The notes under the pieces are model-generated. The model searched no databases. It saw only the letters and a program-made list of their open reading frames with translations, and was not told the DNA's origin. Positions 12,739 to 13,701 of a stretch of 13,701 nucleotides of DNA are shown here, piece by piece. Location of the stretch: the NCBI GenBank assembly GCA_002408725.1, contig DHTR01000047.1:10583-24283 (forward strand), given 5' to 3'. The first letter of the stretch is position 1, and each line of letters starts with the position of its first letter. The translations under genes and the position numbers were made by a program. The DNA is from Pelotomaculum sp. UBA5255 (GTDB taxonomy: Bacteria > Bacillota > Desulfotomaculia > Desulfotomaculales > Pelotomaculaceae).

Positions 12739-13701
12739 TTACATAAACTCCTCTGGGTCACCTGTTGCAAACTCACCCAGGGGTGATGTTAAATCTGCTT
12801 TGGATCCGGGCGTGGGAGTATCAAACAGGTCTCCAAGATCTTTTAGTATTTTTTGGTTCAATTTGCGTAGAGGTATATCAACCGGACAAACCCGGTCGCA
12901 TTCACCACAGTCGACACAGCGCCCGGCTACGTGGAAAGCCCTGATCAAGTGGAACGAAGTGTTTTCGGAAAGGTTGTTCCTCTTCGATACCCACATAGGC
13001 TGCATCTGGTCGAAAACGCAGGTGCGGCAGGTACAAACAGTACACACGTTGCGACAGGCATAGCAGCGCAGGCAACGGCTGAATTGCTTGTCCCAGTATT
13101 TGCTTTTTTCCTCTGTCCCTAATTGTTCCAGCGCTGTTACTTCGGCAAACCGATTCTCGTAATTCTTCACTGGCTGTTCTTTTCCGACGGTCATGTCCGA
13201 CACGATCGGATTGGGATTCTCGCAAACAAGGCACTTGTGTAACATGGATTCTTTTTTATCAAATTTGTAATCCCCGGCATCTGTCTTTACCGTAAAGCTT
13301 TCCCCGTCGTCACTGATTCCTTTTAGCTTCGCCGCCGGATTCACGGTAGCCGCCACTAGGTGCCAGTCCAGCTGACCGGGACAGGGCACTCCCAACACAA
13401 CCACTTTGTCCCGGTCAATCTGGTTATCAGTCAACAGTCTGTTCACCGACCTGGAATCACATCCCTTGACGACAACCGCCACATTGCCTTGCAGGTTACG
13501 GTAATCAGTCAGATATTTAACCAGGTTATTGGCACAGAACGGTCCCCAGGTCAGAGCGGACACCTCTTCTGGACTTGTAATAAAAACAGGGGTTGTCCGG
13601 GCTAACTCCGTTCCTTCGCCAAAGCCGATTACCATTTCAACCTTTTTTTCCTCCAGGAGCTTTTTAGCCTGCTCCCTAAGTTGCTGAATAACGTCCATCA
13701 T
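12739..13701 (-). CDS. 4Fe-4S ferredoxin-domain electron-transfer subunit (FlxC/FlxB-like), start at window edge
   Basis: At least 320 aa. ATGATG lies exactly at the right edge (13701), so the ribosome binding site and any earlier start are out of view. The N-terminal domain (about 1-150) has VVVKGCDSRSVNRLL (77-91) and VVLGVPCPGQLD (101-112), a pattern also seen in F420-hydrogenase beta-type proteins. A CLVC pair (157/160) follows. Then comes an unusually dense cysteine block, C210, C213, C216, C220, C223, C225 and C228, and a standard ferredoxin motif C262/C265/C268/C272-P. It should hold two or more [4Fe-4S] clusters. It is the first visible gene of a three-gene co-directional set with 15-nt spacing and then an 8-nt overlap. 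The order reads FlxC-, FlxB-, FlxA-like in transcription. Exact subunit naming is an inference. Confidence 0.82.
   Translation of the reverse strand: MMDVIQQLREQAKKLLEEKKVEMVIGFGEGTELARTTPVFITSPEEVSALTWGPFCANNLVKYLTDYRNLQGNVAVVVKGCDSRSVNRLLTDNQIDRDKVVVLGVPCPGQLDWHLVAATVNPAAKLKGISDDGESFTVKTDAGDYKFDKKESMLHKCLVCENPNPIVSDMTVGKEQPVKNYENRFAEVTALEQLGTEEKSKYWDKQFSRCLRCYACRNVCTVCTCRTCVFDQMQPMWVSKRNNLSENTSFHLIRAFHVAGRCVDCGECDRVCPVDIPLRKLNQKILKDLGDLFDTPTPGSKADLTSPLGEFATGDPEEFM

Overview
The window reads as chromosome of an anaerobic, low-to-moderate GC Firmicute, most like the Peptococcaceae/Desulfotomaculum–Pelotomaculum group. This is an inference from gene content: small families I associate with Firmicutes (DUF4264/YpmA-like, TIGR04086/YrzE-like, DUF2197/YlaI-like), strong AGGAGG-type ribosome binding sites, frequent TTG and GTG starts, and an anaerobic iron-sulfur/flavin electron-transfer module. 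No mobile element, CRISPR array or rRNA was seen. All protein genes are on the minus strand except two small genes near 10.0-10.7 kb. One tRNA is also on the plus strand.

Layout from left to right. 1-905: 5' part of a UPF0182 integral membrane protein that runs off the left edge. 1008-1187: a 59-aa two-CxxC protein. 1359-2992: ddl and deoC, overlapping by 4 nt, ended by a strong hairpin. 3125-3200: tRNA-Trp(CCA) on the plus strand, with a near-perfect promoter and hairpins behind it. 3334-5343: an EF-G-like translation GTPase of the divergent EF-G2 type. 5344-5718: a 375-bp gap without a gene. 5719-6666: surE preceded by a 58-aa DUF4264 gene. 6740-9799: a preQ0 operon read queD-queC-DUF366-queE-folE. 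10008-10659 (plus strand): an unrecognised 60-aa hydrophilic protein followed by a four-helix TIGR04086-like membrane protein. 10775-10822: a bidirectional terminator. 10848-13701: three co-oriented genes for an Flx/sulfhydrogenase/AsrAB-like Fe-S flavoprotein module, with the operon start beyond the right edge.

How the genes work together. FolE makes dihydroneopterin triphosphate from GTP, QueD turns it into carboxytetrahydropterin, QueE makes 7-carboxy-7-deazaguanine, and QueC makes preQ0. The DUF366 protein sits inside this operon with no known function and is the best candidate here for an undescribed activity. The queD ribosome binding site lies in the 5' arm of a hairpin touching the start codon, which suggests control of the operon at translation. 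The right-hand module probably moves electrons between NAD(P)H, flavin and a chain of [4Fe-4S] clusters towards a partner (Hdr, a hydrogenase or a reductase) that lies outside the window.
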